Positions 26,890-36,299 of a stretch of DNA of 64,000 bases are shown here, piece by piece. The notes below the pieces were generated by a model that made no database searches, was not told the origin of the DNA, and was given only the letters and a program-made list of their open reading frames with translations. This stretch comes from Natronincola peptidivorans. Lineage in GTDB: Bacteria; Bacillota; Clostridia; Peptostreptococcales; Natronincolaceae. The position numbers and the translations under genes are program-made. The stretch's first letter is position 1. Every line of letters begins with the position of its first letter. The DNA is taken from NCBI RefSeq assembly GCF_900111615.1, contig NZ_FOHU01000006.1, positions 106,694 through 170,693 of the forward strand, in the 5' to 3' direction.

Positions 26890-27866
26890 TACTGATTCCT
26901 CCTAATCCATCTAGCCATATCCTTGGCAAAGTAGGTTAAAATCATATCGGCACCTGCACGCTTTATGGCAGCCAATGCCTCCACCATGCTTTCCTCTTCT
27001 TTGATTAATCCTTCCCTTGCGGCAATCTTGATCATAGCGTACTCACCGCTTACCTGGTAAGCAGCTATCGGTGCAGAAAACCCATTCTTTACCTCTCGAA
27101 TAACATCTAAATAAGCAAGGGCAGGCTTTACCATAATGATATCTGCTCCCTCCTCTAGGTCTGCTTCCACCTGTCTGATAGCCTCCAGTCGATTGGCGGG
27201 ATCCATTTGATAGGTTTTTCTGTCTCCAAACTGTGGTGCGCAGTTGGCAGCACTTCTAAAGGGTCCATAGAAGGCTGAAGCATACTTTACACTATAGCTC
27301 ATAATGGGAATATGCTTGAAATTGTTTTTATCTAGGATTTCTCTAATCCTTCCTACCCTCCCATCCATCATATCAGAGGGCGCCACCATATCAGCCCCTG
27401 CCATAGCATGGGATAAGGCTACTGCTGCCAGCTTATCAATGCTTTCGTCGTTGATAACAACCCCTCCCTTTACAACGCCGCAATGGCCATGACTGGTATA
27501 TTGACAGAGACAAACATCCGTGATGACCAAGATACCAGGATAGTATTTTTTTACTTCCTTTACTGCCAGTTGAACAATACCATCCATTGCATAGGCTTCT
27601 GAAGCATCTTCATCCTTATTCTCTGGCAACCCAAAAAACACGATGGCCTTGATTCCCAGCTCTATCACTTCCTTTACAGCTTCCTTCAGCTGATCAACAG
27701 AATAATGGTATTGCTCTGGCATATTGGGTATTTCTCTTTTTATGTTTTTTCCAGGTACCACAAACATGGGATAGATTAAGTCAGAGATATGTACATTGGT
27801 TTCCCTCACTAAACCTCTAATTTCAGCACTGCTTCTCAACCTTCTAGATCTTTTAAAATCCTTCAA
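26889..27866 (-). CDS. hemB: Porphobilinogen synthase (delta-aminolevulinate dehydratase)
   Basis: 325 aa. Condenses two 5-aminolevulinates. Active-site lysines are visible in [19 protein letters not shown] (near 195) and [14 protein letters not shown] (near 248). The metal site [14 protein letters not shown] has the three cysteines of zinc-type enzymes. Overlaps cobA-hemD by 14 bases. Confidence 0.97.
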   Translation of the reverse strand: MKDFKRSRRLRSSAEIRGLVRETNVHISDLIYPMFVVPGKNIKREIPNMPEQYHYSVDQLKEAVKEVIELGIKAIVFFGLPENKDEDASEAYAMDGIVQLAVKEVKKYYPGILVITDVCLCQYTSHGHCGVVKGGVVINDESIDKLAAVALSHAMAGADMVAPSDMMDGRVGRIREILDKNNFKHIPIMSYSVKYASAFYGPFRSAANCAPQFGDRKTYQMDPANRLEAIRQVEADLEEGADIIMVKPALAYLDVIREVKNGFSAPIAAYQVSGEYAMIKIAAREGLIKEEESMVEALAAIKRAGADMILTYFAKDMARWIRRNQ

Positions 27867-29376
27867 GATCCTTTTCCCCCTTTATACTTTTTACTAAACC
27901 ATCAATGGTGTATTCCTCTGCCTCTATATCTACCTTTACTCCAAGCTCCATTGCTGTTTTCTTTGTAATAGGTCCAATCACGGCTATTTTACTGTTTTCT
28001 ATCAACTGATGATTTTCTGGGGTTAGTATTTCCATAAAATTTCTTGCTGTGGAGGAGCTGGTAAAGGTAATATAATCTACAGAGTTCCTTAATATTTCTA
28101 CTAAGTCCTGCCTCCTGCAGGTGGGTATAGTGGTTTTATAGATATCCATTACTTCTACCTCAGCCCCCATCTCCTTTAAACCATCAATTAAAGCCTGTCT
28201 GGCAATATCTGCTCGTGGTAATAGCACTCTGTCTCCTGATTGAATTATCTCCTTAACAGCCTCCAGCACGCCTTCTGCTGTAAAAACTTCAGGGATTATA
28301 TCCACCAAAATCCCCTTATCCTCTAGGGCCTTCTTGGTAACAGAGCCAATGGCATGAATCCGCGCTGTGCCGATAGAGCGGATATCTGTTTTTATCACCT
28401 TTAGTCTTTCAAAAAATGCCTTTACACCGTTGACGCTTGTAAAAATAATATGCTGAAATTTCTTTAAGTTTCTAAGTTTTTCATCGATATCAGCAAAATC
28501 CTCCGGTGCTTGGATTTGTATGGTGGGAAATTCTATTACCTCTCCCCCTAGCTCCTTCAGCTTTCGAGATAAATCACTGGCCTGCTGTCTTGTTCTGGTA
28601 ACTAGGATTCTTTTTCCCTGTAGCGGAAGCTTTTCTACCCAGTTTAATGATTGTCTTAGCTTCACTACTTCTCCAATAATAATAATGGAGGGTGGTTTTA
28701 TTTTATTGGCATCCACTATATCTACAATGGTTCCCAGGGTCCCTGTAACAGTTTTTTGTCTAGCGGTTGTTCCTCTATGAATCAAAGCAGCTGGCGTGTT
28801 TTTATCCTTTCCATAGGCCATTAGCTTTTCTGTAATTTCCTTCAGGTGGCTTACCCCCATTAAAAATATCAGGGTTCCCTCCAGCTTTGCCAAGGCTTCA
28901 TAGTTGACAGAGGCTTCTGCCTTGGTAGGGTCTTCATGTCCTGTAATAACATGAAAGGAGGTACTTATACCACGATGGGTTACAGGAATACCTCCATAAG
29001 CGGGAACTGCTATAGCTGATGTAATCCCTGGTACGATTTCAAAGGGAATATCGGCTTCGTATAAAGTCAAAGCCTCCTCGCCCCCCCTGCCAAATACAAA
29101 GGGGTCTCCCCCCTTCAATCTAGTAACAATCTTTCCTTCCTTGGCCTTTGTAACCAATAGTTGATTGATTTCCTCTTGTGTATAAGCATGATGGTCTGGT
29201 GCCTTGCCTACATCTATCACTTCTGCTTCTGGCCTTTTGTGCTTTAAAAGGCTTTCGTTGGCCAATCGGTCATAGAGAATAACCTCTGCCTTCTCTATGC
29301 ACTTTAAGCCCTTCACCGTAATCAGATCTTCCTGCCCGGGTCCAGCCCCTACCAAATAAACATAGGGTTTCTTCAC
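27853..29376 (-). CDS. cobA-hemD: Fused uroporphyrinogen-III C-methyltransferase / uroporphyrinogen-III synthase (CobA-HemD)
   Basis: Bifunctional protein of about 507 aa. Residues 1-250 are a SUMT domain (VYLVGAGPGQEDLITVKG, VIDVGKAPDHHAYTQEEIN, VTRLKGGDPFVFGRGGEE); residues 255-500 are a HemD domain (GKRILVTRTRQQASDLSRKL, FTSVNGVKAFF, YITFTSSSTARNF). It closes uroporphyrinogen III and methylates it to precorrin-2. Start is a GTG with AAAGGAGGG upstream, ten codons inside the longest frame. This fusion is common in Clostridia. Confidence 0.95.
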   Translation of the reverse strand: MKKPYVYLVGAGPGQEDLITVKGLKCIEKAEVILYDRLANESLLKHKRPEAEVIDVGKAPDHHAYTQEEINQLLVTKAKEGKIVTRLKGGDPFVFGRGGEEALTLYEADIPFEIVPGITSAIAVPAYGGIPVTHRGISTSFHVITGHEDPTKAEASVNYEALAKLEGTLIFLMGVSHLKEITEKLMAYGKDKNTPAALIHRGTTARQKTVTGTLGTIVDIVDANKIKPPSIIIIGEVVKLRQSLNWVEKLPLQGKRILVTRTRQQASDLSRKLKELGGEVIEFPTIQIQAPEDFADIDEKLRNLKKFQHIIFTSVNGVKAFFERLKVIKTDIRSIGTARIHAIGSVTKKALEDKGILVDIIPEVFTAEGVLEAVKEIIQSGDRVLLPRADIARQALIDGLKEMGAEVEVMDIYKTTIPTCRRQDLVEILRNSVDYITFTSSSTARNFMEILTPENHQLIENSKIAVIGPITKKTAMELGVKVDIEAEEYTIDGLVKSIKGEKDLEGF

Positions 29377-29464
29377 AGAATCCCTCCTTTCTTTTTGAAC
29401 TGCCATGTGTATAGTCTGTATCTAAAATTTTCAAACACACGTGGCTAAGTTTCACCTATTCACA

Positions 29465-30370
29465 TTACAAAAGCTCTTTTGCTCCTAGCTTAATCATTTC
29501 CTTAGCCAGCTTTGTTCCTACCTCAAGATAGTTCTCAAAGCTTCCCTTTTCTGTATGTCGCAGTATGGTTTCTCCATCGGCGGAGGCTACCATCCCGTTA
29601 ATCCATAATTCCCCTTCTATCTTTTGCCCATAGGCTCCAATGGGCACATGACATCCTCCCTCTAAAAGCTTTAGAAAGGTTCGCTCTGCCATGACGCAGT
29701 TATAGGTTTCCTTGTGATTAATTTTCTTTAGCATTTCATAGACTTCTTTATCCTTTTTCCTCATCTCACAGCCCAGGGCCCCTTGGCCTACAGCTGGAGT
29801 AAAGGTAGTTGTATCTAAGTAATAGAAGTCCTCCTCTTGATATCCTAGTCTTTTTAGTCCTGCTGCCGCCAGAATTACAGCATCTAAACCCTCTGTGTGG
29901 AGCTTCTCCAATCTAGTGCCAACATTTCCTCTGATATCCCTCATCTGCAAGTCCTTCCTTAGACTTAAGAGCTGTATTTTTCTTCTTAAGCTGCTGGTGC
30001 CAACAGCAGATTTTTGGGGAAGCTCCTGTAGGCTGCATTTTTCCTTCATAATTAAAACATCTCTCGGATCTTCTCTTTCGGTAATGGCCCCTAAAACCAA
30101 CCCCTCTGGAGACTCTGCTGGCATATCCTTCATGCTGTGTACCGCTAAATCAATTTCTTCCTCCAGCAGTGCTGTTTGGATTTCCTTGACAAAAAGACCT
30201 TTCCCGCCAATCTTGCTTAAGGTTTGGTCCAAAATCTTGTCTCCTTTAGTTTTAATTTTAATAATTTCATATTCATATTGAGGAAAGCTTTTCTGAAGCA
30301 TTTCTATAATGATTTCCGCCTGTACCAGAGCTAGCTGACTAGCCCTAGAGCCTACCTTTATTTTTCTCAT
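29465..30370 (-). CDS. hemC: Hydroxymethylbilane synthase
   Basis: 301 aa. Polymerises four porphobilinogens. Motifs are IKVGSRASQLALVQAEI, FVKEIQTALLEEEIDLAVHSMKDMP (near 62-86), GTSSLRRKIQLL near 127, IRGNVGTRLEKL near 145, and the cofactor-binding cysteine in LEGGCHVPIGAYG near 240. Overlaps sirC by 4 bases; 88 bases separate it from cobA-hemD. Confidence 0.97.
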   Translation of the reverse strand: MRKIKVGSRASQLALVQAEIIIEMLQKSFPQYEYEIIKIKTKGDKILDQTLSKIGGKGLFVKEIQTALLEEEIDLAVHSMKDMPAESPEGLVLGAITEREDPRDVLIMKEKCSLQELPQKSAVGTSSLRRKIQLLSLRKDLQMRDIRGNVGTRLEKLHTEGLDAVILAAAGLKRLGYQEEDFYYLDTTTFTPAVGQGALGCEMRKKDKEVYEMLKKINHKETYNCVMAERTFLKLLEGGCHVPIGAYGQKIEGELWINGMVASADGETILRHTEKGSFENYLEVGTKLAKEMIKLGAKELL

Positions 30371-31038
30371 CTCATCACGCCTTTTTTATCATTTGGCTTG
30401 GTGCAATACCTACGATACATTTCCCACATGGCCTCTTTTAGTAATTTGGTTTCTATTTCTATTGGGGCTTTATAAAAAAACTCCTGTACCAGCTGATGAA
30501 AAAGCTTTTTTCGATCTTCTATGGAAGCAATCTCCTCTAAAGCCTTCTCTCTGATCTCTCCCAGAGTATCTAATATCTCTCCATAATCTTCTGTATAGGT
30601 GTCCTCTATTTGCTCCTTTATTCTTCGAGATAATGCAGGGCTTTTCCCCTCTGTAGAGATAGCAATAGTAAGGCTGCCTCGTTTTACAGCAGCCGGCAGA
30701 ATAAAATCCGAACTATCTGGGGCATCCCCTATATTGATTAAGATTTGTTTCGCCTCTGCTTCTTCTTTACACTTCTTATTTATGCTTTTATCGTCAGTAA
30801 CGGCATAAACCAAGCAGCTTCCCGTTAAGTCCCCGGTTTCATAGGGCTTTTTTTCGTATTGGAGCTTGCCTTTTTTTACTAGGCTCTTTAATCCTTCTGT
30901 TAGTTGGGGACTAATAACCTTAACAATAGCACCATGCTCCAATAAAGCCTTTACCTTTCTTTCAGCTACTAGGCCTCCCCCCACCACCGTGCAGGACTTT
31001 CCCTTGATATTAAGCATTATGGGATAGTATAGAGACAT
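30367..31038 (-). CDS. sirC: Precorrin-2 dehydrogenase (SirC / Met8 type)
   Basis: About 223 aa. NAD-dependent oxidation of precorrin-2 to sirohydrochlorin. N-terminal YYPIMLNIKGKSCTVVGGGLVAERKVKALL carries the Rossmann motif; DFILPAAVKRGSLTIAISTEGKSPALSRRIKEQIE near residue 115 is typical of CysG-N/Met8. Whether it also chelates metal is unknown. The start ATG at 31038 has GAGGAGG upstream. Confidence 0.92.
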   Translation of the reverse strand: MSLYYPIMLNIKGKSCTVVGGGLVAERKVKALLEHGAIVKVISPQLTEGLKSLVKKGKLQYEKKPYETGDLTGSCLVYAVTDDKSINKKCKEEAEAKQILINIGDAPDSSDFILPAAVKRGSLTIAISTEGKSPALSRRIKEQIEDTYTEDYGEILDTLGEIREKALEEIASIEDRKKLFHQLVQEFFYKAPIEIETKLLKEAMWEMYRRYCTKPNDKKGVMR

Positions 31039-31102
31039 TTCCAGCCTCCTCACAAAATCAAATTTAATAATATTGTATAGGTATATACTTGCTAGCTTAG
31101 TT

Positions 31103-32359
31103 TTATAATCCTAAAAACTCATCTACAAAGGATGCCATTTCCTCTCCTTTGCCTTTTGCGCCGGCATCCTTTAACTGAAGAATAGGTTTTTTCCACATTT
31201 TTTTTACAAGACTTCTCACAAGAATCTCTATTGTTTCTTTATCTTTTTGAGGGATATGAGAAAGCTTTTTAAACATTTTGTCCAATTCCTCGTCCGTCAG
31301 CTGCTGACTATAGTTATTTATGGCTTCAATCTTGGGGTAAACAGGAAGGCATTGATACCAACCTTCATAATTTTTTATAGCAGCTTGAATATCCTTTTTG
31401 ATTTCAATAATTAAGCTTTTTCTAGCATCTAGGTTTTCATCGGCAATATTCTTTAATTGATCTATATCAAATAGGCTTATGCCTGGAATTTCTCCAATAG
31501 CAGGGTCAATATCTCTTGGTAAGGCAATGTCTACAATGCATATTGGTTTCCTTCTATCATAATATCTGCCGAACTCCTCTTTATAATAAATGTAGTGAGG
31601 GGCTCCCGTGGCACTAATGATGATATCTATTTTGTCCAAAAGCTGATATTTTTTATCAAAATCAATATAGTGGATCTGTTTACGCTGATTCATTAAATGC
31701 ACTAAGCTTTCTTTTCTTCTATTGCATATGTACACTGCTTGTATCCCTTTGTCTAAAAGATGCTCCACCGCTAGTCTGCTCATTTCCCCAAACCCTATAA
31801 TTAAAACACGCTTATTCCTTAAATCCCCCAGTTGTTTTTCCACCTGCTTTACAGCAATATAGCTAATGGATAAAGGGTTTTCAGAAATACTGGTCTTGGT
31901 TTTAATTTCTTTAGCAGTTGTTACTGCCTCTAAAAATAATTTATTTAGTATCTTCCCACTGGCCTTTAACTCCAAAGCTTTTTGGTGGGCCTCCTTTACC
32001 TGTCCCAATATTTGATCTTCTCCTAACACCAAGGAGTCCAACCCACAGCAAACCTCATAAAGATAAGTAACCACTTCCTTCTTACATCTATATAGATAAC
32101 GACCCTCTATCTCTTTCTCTTCTAAGTCAAAGAAGTTTATATAAAAGCTTTTGAGCCATGCCTCTCCTATGCCGGTATCCTTTATCACAGCTATGATCTC
32201 ACTACGGTTGCAGGTAGATAGGATTACTGCTTCTTCGATAAAAGCATCTTCTTTTAATAGGTTATAGGCCTTTTGCAGCTTGCTTTTTGAAAATGCAACC
32301 TTTTCTCTAAGGGCTATGGTGGAATTTTTATGGGTAATACCAAATGCTGCTAATTTCAT
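31103..32359 (-). CDS. hemA: Glutamyl-tRNA reductase
   Basis: 418 aa. First step of the C5 tetrapyrrole route. Catalytic cysteine in ILSTCNRSEI near residue 50, N-terminal FGITHKNSTIALREKVAF, LVLGEDQILGQVKEAH near residue 108, and the NADPH-binding VLIIGFGEMSRLAVEHL. Follows cbiX in the riboswitch-led operon, so heme-type precursors appear to be under B12 control here. Confidence 0.96.
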   Translation of the reverse strand: MKLAAFGITHKNSTIALREKVAFSKSKLQKAYNLLKEDAFIEEAVILSTCNRSEIIAVIKDTGIGEAWLKSFYINFFDLEEKEIEGRYLYRCKKEVVTYLYEVCCGLDSLVLGEDQILGQVKEAHQKALELKASGKILNKLFLEAVTTAKEIKTKTSISENPLSISYIAVKQVEKQLGDLRNKRVLIIGFGEMSRLAVEHLLDKGIQAVYICNRRKESLVHLMNQRKQIHYIDFDKKYQLLDKIDIIISATGAPHYIYYKEEFGRYYDRRKPICIVDIALPRDIDPAIGEIPGISLFDIDQLKNIADENLDARKSLIIEIKKDIQAAIKNYEGWYQCLPVYPKIEAINNYSQQLTDEELDKMFKKLSHIPQKDKETIEILVRSLVKKMWKKPILQLKDAGAKGKGEEMASFVDEFLGL

Positions 32360-32383
32360 TTCTTCTCACCTTCTAAGTATAGG

Positions 32384-32767
32384 CTAAAGTGCTGAGACAA
32401 GAGCCTCTTTTCCTCTCTCTTCAACAATATCTGCAATTCTGCTATCAGCTCCTATGTGTTTTCCCATAACAAACCTTATCTGGGGATATTTCTTCTCTAG
32501 TTTTTCCAGTTCTTCTGGTATGTCCAATTTAATATGGTTTCCTTTAAAAAGAAACATAGGGACAATTACGATTTCCTCAACCCCTTTTTTTACTAAGTCC
32601 TCTATCCCTTCTTCAAAGCTGGGGGTTGAAATCTGCAAAGAACCATAGCCAATGAAGGGAAATTCCTCTATGTCCTTGGCTTTTAACATTTCTACAATGG
32701 CCTCCACTGTCTCGTCCGCTTCCTTGGCCTTACTACCATGAGCTAATACAAATAACGCTTTTTTCAT
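32384..32767 (-). CDS. cbiX: Sirohydrochlorin cobaltochelatase, short CbiX type
   Basis: 127 aa, the size of the short, homodimeric CbiX(S) chelatases. Metal and catalytic histidines are in LFVLAHGSK (residue 8) and LFKGNHIKLDIPEEL near residue 75. Inserts cobalt into sirohydrochlorin, committing to the anaerobic B12 path. The frame stays open 36 codons upstream through the terminator region; the ATG at 32767 with AAGGAGGACG is the clear start. First gene after the riboswitch. Confidence 0.9.
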   Translation of the reverse strand: MKKALFVLAHGSKAKEADETVEAIVEMLKAKDIEEFPFIGYGSLQISTPSFEEGIEDLVKKGVEEIVIVPMFLFKGNHIKLDIPEELEKLEKKYPQIRFVMGKHIGADSRIADIVEERGKEALVSAL

Positions 32768-32788
32768 CTTTCGTCCTCCTTGTAATAA

Positions 32789-32821
32789 TAAAAAAATCTC
32801 CAATCGGATGAATGGAGATTT
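32789..32821 (-). terminator. Riboswitch-controlled terminator
   Basis: On the minus strand AATCTCCATTCATCCGATTGGAGATT followed by a T-run, between the cobalamin aptamer and cbiX. It would stop transcription when B12 is bound. Confidence 0.8.
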
Positions 32822-32899
32822 GTATGTGCTAACATATATCTGTTGACATATTGGTGTTTTCAGCACTACAAACATTCCTTCCCTCCGAAGGCTGTTGCT

Positions 32900-33061
32900 T
32901 TACTTTAGGCAGGTCTCCTGACTTGTGAATCCTCTTACTCTCGACACCTTCCCGAAATAGGTTCAGTGGCTGTTTGTCGATTTCATCCTCACTTACAGTA
33001 GCGGGGGCTGCAGCGGATTTTCACCGCTTTCCCATTTAAGTTTCCCATGAAACACCTAAAA
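32900..33061 (-). promoter_or_regulatory. Cobalamin (adenosylcobalamin-type) riboswitch
   Basis: Read on the minus strand it shows TTAGGTG at the P1 side, GGGAAAGCGGTGAAAATCCG, GCAGCCCCCGCTACTGTAAG (the B12-box region), AACC, CGGGAAGGTG and GTCAGGAGACCTGCCTAAAG at the closing P1 side. These are the conserved elements of cobalamin riboswitches. A terminator and then cbiX follow, so B12 should repress the 20-kb heme/cobalamin operon. Confidence 0.95.
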
Positions 33062-33153
33062 TATTATGAATTTTTTCTATTTTTTTCCTACAAAACCATT
33101 TTATTTAATTATAAACATCTTATCAAAGTTTTCCTCCTGTTTCAATAGAAACA
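33062..33153. other. Short gene-free spacer upstream of the riboswitch
   Basis: Together with 32768-33061 this makes a gap of about 390 bases with no gene. This AT-rich part should contain the promoter of the minus-strand super-operon; I could not pick one site with confidence. Confidence 0.4.
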
Positions 33154-33798
33154 TTAACTTCCTTTTTTATTGAGGATTACGGGAATAATGGCCAGCAGCA
33201 TTAATAAAATAAGTGCTAATAAGGTCCTTATAGAAAGAACATTGTCAATACTGTCTCCTAAGAAGGTATAGATAAAAATTTTTGGACTTATTCCCACTAA
33301 GCTTCCTATAAAATATTTCTCAAAGGGTATTCCTGTCACCCCAGCACCATAGCTTATAGGGTCAATAGGAAATGCTGGCGTCACCCGCATCACAAAAAAG
33401 GTCCTTATAATCTCTCTATCCTTAAGATTTTTTAGCTTTATTACATGCTTTTCTGCTGCCAGCTTCATAAAAAAATGTTGAAATCTATTGCCTAACCAAT
33501 AGCATAGGGAAAAGGCTGTCATAGTTCCCACTATAGCTGCTAAGCTTCCAAACATCGTGCTATATAACATCCCTCCTGCAACAAAGATGAGAGCATTTGG
33601 AAAAAACAAAAATGGCCGAATAGCGGCAATGCCTACAAAAACTATGACTCCCCAAATGCCAAACCCTTCCACAATTTGTTGCAGCTTTTCCACATCCCAT
33701 TGTATGTTTATGTTTCTATAGTAATAAAGATACCAAGCTATTGCTAAAAATAATAAAACACCTGCTGCTTTTGCTGCAAAAACCCTCTTTTTTGCCAT
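33154..33798 (-). CDS. TVP38/TMEM64 (VTT-domain) membrane protein
   Basis: 214 aa, five to six hydrophobic segments. The VTT/SNARE-associated core is visible: IRPFLFFPNALIFVAGGMLY near residue 60, FGSLAAIVGTMTAFSLCYWLGNRF near residue 88, RVTPAFPIDPISYGAGVTGIPFEKYFIGSLVGISPKIF near residue 138. Family members (DedA superfamily) include lipid scramblase/flippase-like proteins. No specific role can be read from context. Confidence 0.85.
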   Translation of the reverse strand: MAKKRVFAAKAAGVLLFLAIAWYLYYYRNINIQWDVEKLQQIVEGFGIWGVIVFVGIAAIRPFLFFPNALIFVAGGMLYSTMFGSLAAIVGTMTAFSLCYWLGNRFQHFFMKLAAEKHVIKLKNLKDREIIRTFFVMRVTPAFPIDPISYGAGVTGIPFEKYFIGSLVGISPKIFIYTFLGDSIDNVLSIRTLLALILLMLLAIIPVILNKKGS

Positions 33799-33824
33799 TA
33801 TTCTAATCCTTTCATGCTATAAAT

Positions 33825-34838
33825 TTAATACCCAATATATTTTGCATAAATAGTTTTCGCCTCTTCAACAGTTTTTGCATTTTTTATAATGGCTCTTCCA
33901 TCATCAAAAACCTTTATCTGATATCCGTCTGCTTTTATACTTAATAGGAAGGGGGTCAGCTTTACTTCTATTCCTGCATCTTTTAGCCTTTTATATATCG
34001 TCTCTATGTTGTTGATTTTTTCTTGGAAGTCTACCTGAATACTATTGTTTCCACAGATATGTACAGCCTCCGGGCGCTTATCCTGTAAATAAATAAAGGA
34101 TTTTTCTATGCAGCAGGGACAGCTTTCTCTTTGAGTAAGCTCTATTTTTTCTATAACATTTTCCCATAAATCAATAAAAACTAATTTTTTCTCTATCGCC
34201 GCTGTATTATTGGTCAAATATTTTATTGCTTCATTCACCTGCATCATTGCAACTATTCCAGTGATGGTGTTAATGACTCCACTAGTATCACAGGTAGGGG
34301 TGCTTCCTGCAGGAGGAGGTACTTCCATCATGCACCTTAAACAAACTCCGTCTTCAGGAAGAAAAAACTTCACATTTCCCGCACTGCCTATAGCACCTCC
34401 ATAAATCCATGGAATGTTTTTTGAAAAGGCCACATCATTGATAAGGTACCTGGTTTTGAAATTATCTGTGCAGTCTATGATGAGATCTATGTCCTCTACC
34501 ATTTTTTCGACGGTGACACTATTGACGTCTTTAATCATGCTGTCTATCTCTATATCAGAATTGATTTTTCTTAGTTTTCTGGCAGCTGCTTCTGCCTTTG
34601 GTATATTATTTTTTATATCCTCTTCGTCAAATAGAGTTTGTCTATGAAGATTACTCAATTCTACAAAATCTCTATCTACAATTCTTAAATATCCAACCCC
34701 TGCTCTAGCTAAGCTATTGGCAGCTACCGTACCCAATGCACCGCATCCTACCAGCAGCACCTTAGCATTTTTTAGTAGTTTTTGTCCTTCTATTCCTATT
34801 CCTTCAAAATTTATTTGTTTTAAATATCTTTCTTCCAT
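33825..34838 (-). CDS. ThiF/MoeB/HesA-family adenylyltransferase with extra C-terminal domain
   Basis: E1-like enzyme, about 337 aa. Rossmann/ATP site VLLVGCGALGTVAANSLARAGVG near residue 27, LSNLHRQTLFDEEDI near 64, DCTDNFKTRYLIND near 125, and four zinc cysteines in CLRC near 169 and SCPCC near 235. Such enzymes adenylate sulfur-carrier proteins (ThiS, MoaD). About 90 further residues (from near 247) form an added domain of unknown role. No carrier protein, sulfurtransferase or thiamin/molybdopterin gene is next to it. Start at ATG 34838 is favoured by spacing to AGGATGATAGG. Confidence 0.82.
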   Translation of the reverse strand: MEERYLKQINFEGIGIEGQKLLKNAKVLLVGCGALGTVAANSLARAGVGYLRIVDRDFVELSNLHRQTLFDEEDIKNNIPKAEAAARKLRKINSDIEIDSMIKDVNSVTVEKMVEDIDLIIDCTDNFKTRYLINDVAFSKNIPWIYGGAIGSAGNVKFFLPEDGVCLRCMMEVPPPAGSTPTCDTSGVINTITGIVAMMQVNEAIKYLTNNTAAIEKKLVFIDLWENVIEKIELTQRESCPCCIEKSFIYLQDKRPEAVHICGNNSIQVDFQEKINNIETIYKRLKDAGIEVKLTPFLLSIKADGYQIKVFDDGRAIIKNAKTVEEAKTIYAKYIGY

Positions 34839-35020
34839 ACCTATCATCCTCTACATTATTCTATTCTTATCTTTCTATCATTTTTCCTTAAATACCTGTT
34901 TTTCATGAAAGTTTTTTTGGGAAATAAATCTGCTAATGCATTTTGTTTAATAAAATGATAAAATAAAAGATAGACTATGATGAAATATAGCCTATTTTGT
35001 AACTTAAAGGGGGTTTTGTT

Positions 35021-36037
35021 TTGAAAAAGATAATGTATCTTATGATTCTATTGCTTTTGATAGCTATTGGAGCTTACTTATACTTACCATCTTATTTATC
35101 TGTAACTACGAATGAAGAAGCTGTAGAGATTACTATACCGCAAGGCGCTTCTGTAAACGCCGTCTCTGAGCTTTTATATGAAGAAGGTGTTATTAAAAGT
35201 AAATTATGGTTTAAATATAGATCTCAGGTAGAGGGTATTGATAGAAACATCAGACCTGGCACTTATGTTATCGCCCCTGATCTTACCTTAGAAGAAATTT
35301 TTGATTTGCTTCAAAAAGGAAACCAAGAGGTGCCTATTGTGGTAACTATTCCTGAAGGTTTTACCCTGTATCAAATAGCTAATAGAATGGAGGCTGCCGG
35401 CATTGGCACAGCTGAAGACTTCCTTGAAGCTACAAGACAGTATTTTCAAGATAAGGGCTATGACTTTGATACCTCCAAGCTTTTCTTTGAAATGGAAGGC
35501 TATTTATACCCTGACACTTATCACTTTAGTGATAAACAAAGTATGATGGAGATCGTCACCACCTTAGCTGCCACCATGGAAAGGGTTTTTACAGAGGAAT
35601 ACATGGCAAAGGCAGAGGAAATGGATTTGTCCCTTCATGAAGTTTTGACCATTGCCTCTCTGATTGAAAGAGAAGCTTATCATGATAATGAAAGAGCCAC
35701 CATTGCAGGGGTTATCTATAATAGATTGACCCGAGGCATGCTGCTTCAAATTGATGCAACGGTGATTTATGGTATTGGTGAAGGCAAGGAGCATATCACG
35801 CGTGTTCTTTACTCTCATCTAGAGGATCCTTCTCCTTTTAATACCTATAAAGTAGAAGGTCTGCCCCCTGGTCCTATAGCTGCTCCATCAAGGGCTTCTG
35901 TAGAAGCTGCTTTATACCCAGAACAGCATAGTTATCTTTACTATGTATTGGGAGAAAATGGACATGTTTTTAGCAAAACCTATAGTGAGCATTTAACCAA
36001 TGTAGCAAAATATCGTGAAATGATGAACCAAAATTAA
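35021..36037 (+). CDS. mltG: Endolytic murein transglycosylase MltG
   Basis: 338 aa. An N-terminal membrane anchor (residues 4-22), a LysM-like region (ITIPQGASVNAVSELLYEEGVI) and the catalytic YceG domain with the glutamate in ASLIEREAYHDNERATIAGVIYNRL near residue 218 and the C-terminal YKVEGLPPGPIAAPSRASVEAAL. It cuts nascent peptidoglycan glycan strands at the membrane. Start is TTG with AAAGGGGG upstream; no ATG fits. Confidence 0.94.
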   Translation: MKKIMYLMILLLLIAIGAYLYLPSYLSVTTNEEAVEITIPQGASVNAVSELLYEEGVIKSKLWFKYRSQVEGIDRNIRPGTYVIAPDLTLEEIFDLLQKGNQEVPIVVTIPEGFTLYQIANRMEAAGIGTAEDFLEATRQYFQDKGYDFDTSKLFFEMEGYLYPDTYHFSDKQSMMEIVTTLAATMERVFTEEYMAKAEEMDLSLHEVLTIASLIEREAYHDNERATIAGVIYNRLTRGMLLQIDATVIYGIGEGKEHITRVLYSHLEDPSPFNTYKVEGLPPGPIAAPSRASVEAALYPEQHSYLYYVLGENGHVFSKTYSEHLTNVAKYREMMNQN

Positions 36038-36038
36038 G

Positions 36039-36067
36039 AAGGAGATCAAAAGCGATCTCCTTTTTTT
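36039..36067 (+). terminator. Terminator of mltG
   Basis: GGAGATC-aaaagc-GATCTCC followed by TTTTTTT, two bases after the mltG stop. It overlaps the end of the convergent copZ gene. Confidence 0.85.
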
Positions 36068-36281
36068 ATTGATTTTCTATTGCTACTACATCATATCCAG
36101 CATCTTCGATTATTTCTGTTAATTTTGCATCAGCTACATCTCCATTTAGCTCTACAATCGCATTTTTTTCTGCTAAATTTACCTGCACCTCTATTACTTC
36201 CTCTATTGCTTTTAATGCCTTTTCTACATGGGCTACACAATGACCGCAGCTCATTCCTTCAATGGTAATTTTCTTTTTCAT
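36066..36281 (-). CDS. copZ: Heavy-metal-associated (CopZ-like) copper chaperone
   Basis: 71 aa, single HMA domain with the metal site GMSCGHC at residues 9-15 and a beta-alpha-beta-beta-alpha-beta pattern. Binds Cu(I) and passes it to a P-type ATPase. Pairs with the csoR gene 18 bases upstream; no copper ATPase gene is adjacent. Confidence 0.9.
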   Translation of the reverse strand: MKKKITIEGMSCGHCVAHVEKALKAIEEVIEVQVNLAEKNAIVELNGDVADAKLTEIIEDAGYDVVAIENQ

Positions 36282-36299
36282 CCTAGTACCTCCTATTTT

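Noticed and set aside
29895..30281. Long plus-strand ORF opposite hemC
   Set aside because: Shadow of hemC on the other strand; no ribosome site and low-complexity Ser/Leu-rich translation.
32768..32875. Longer cbiX start
   Set aside because: The upstream in-frame extension runs through the terminator hairpin; the ATG at 32767 has an AGGAGG site and the family N-terminus.
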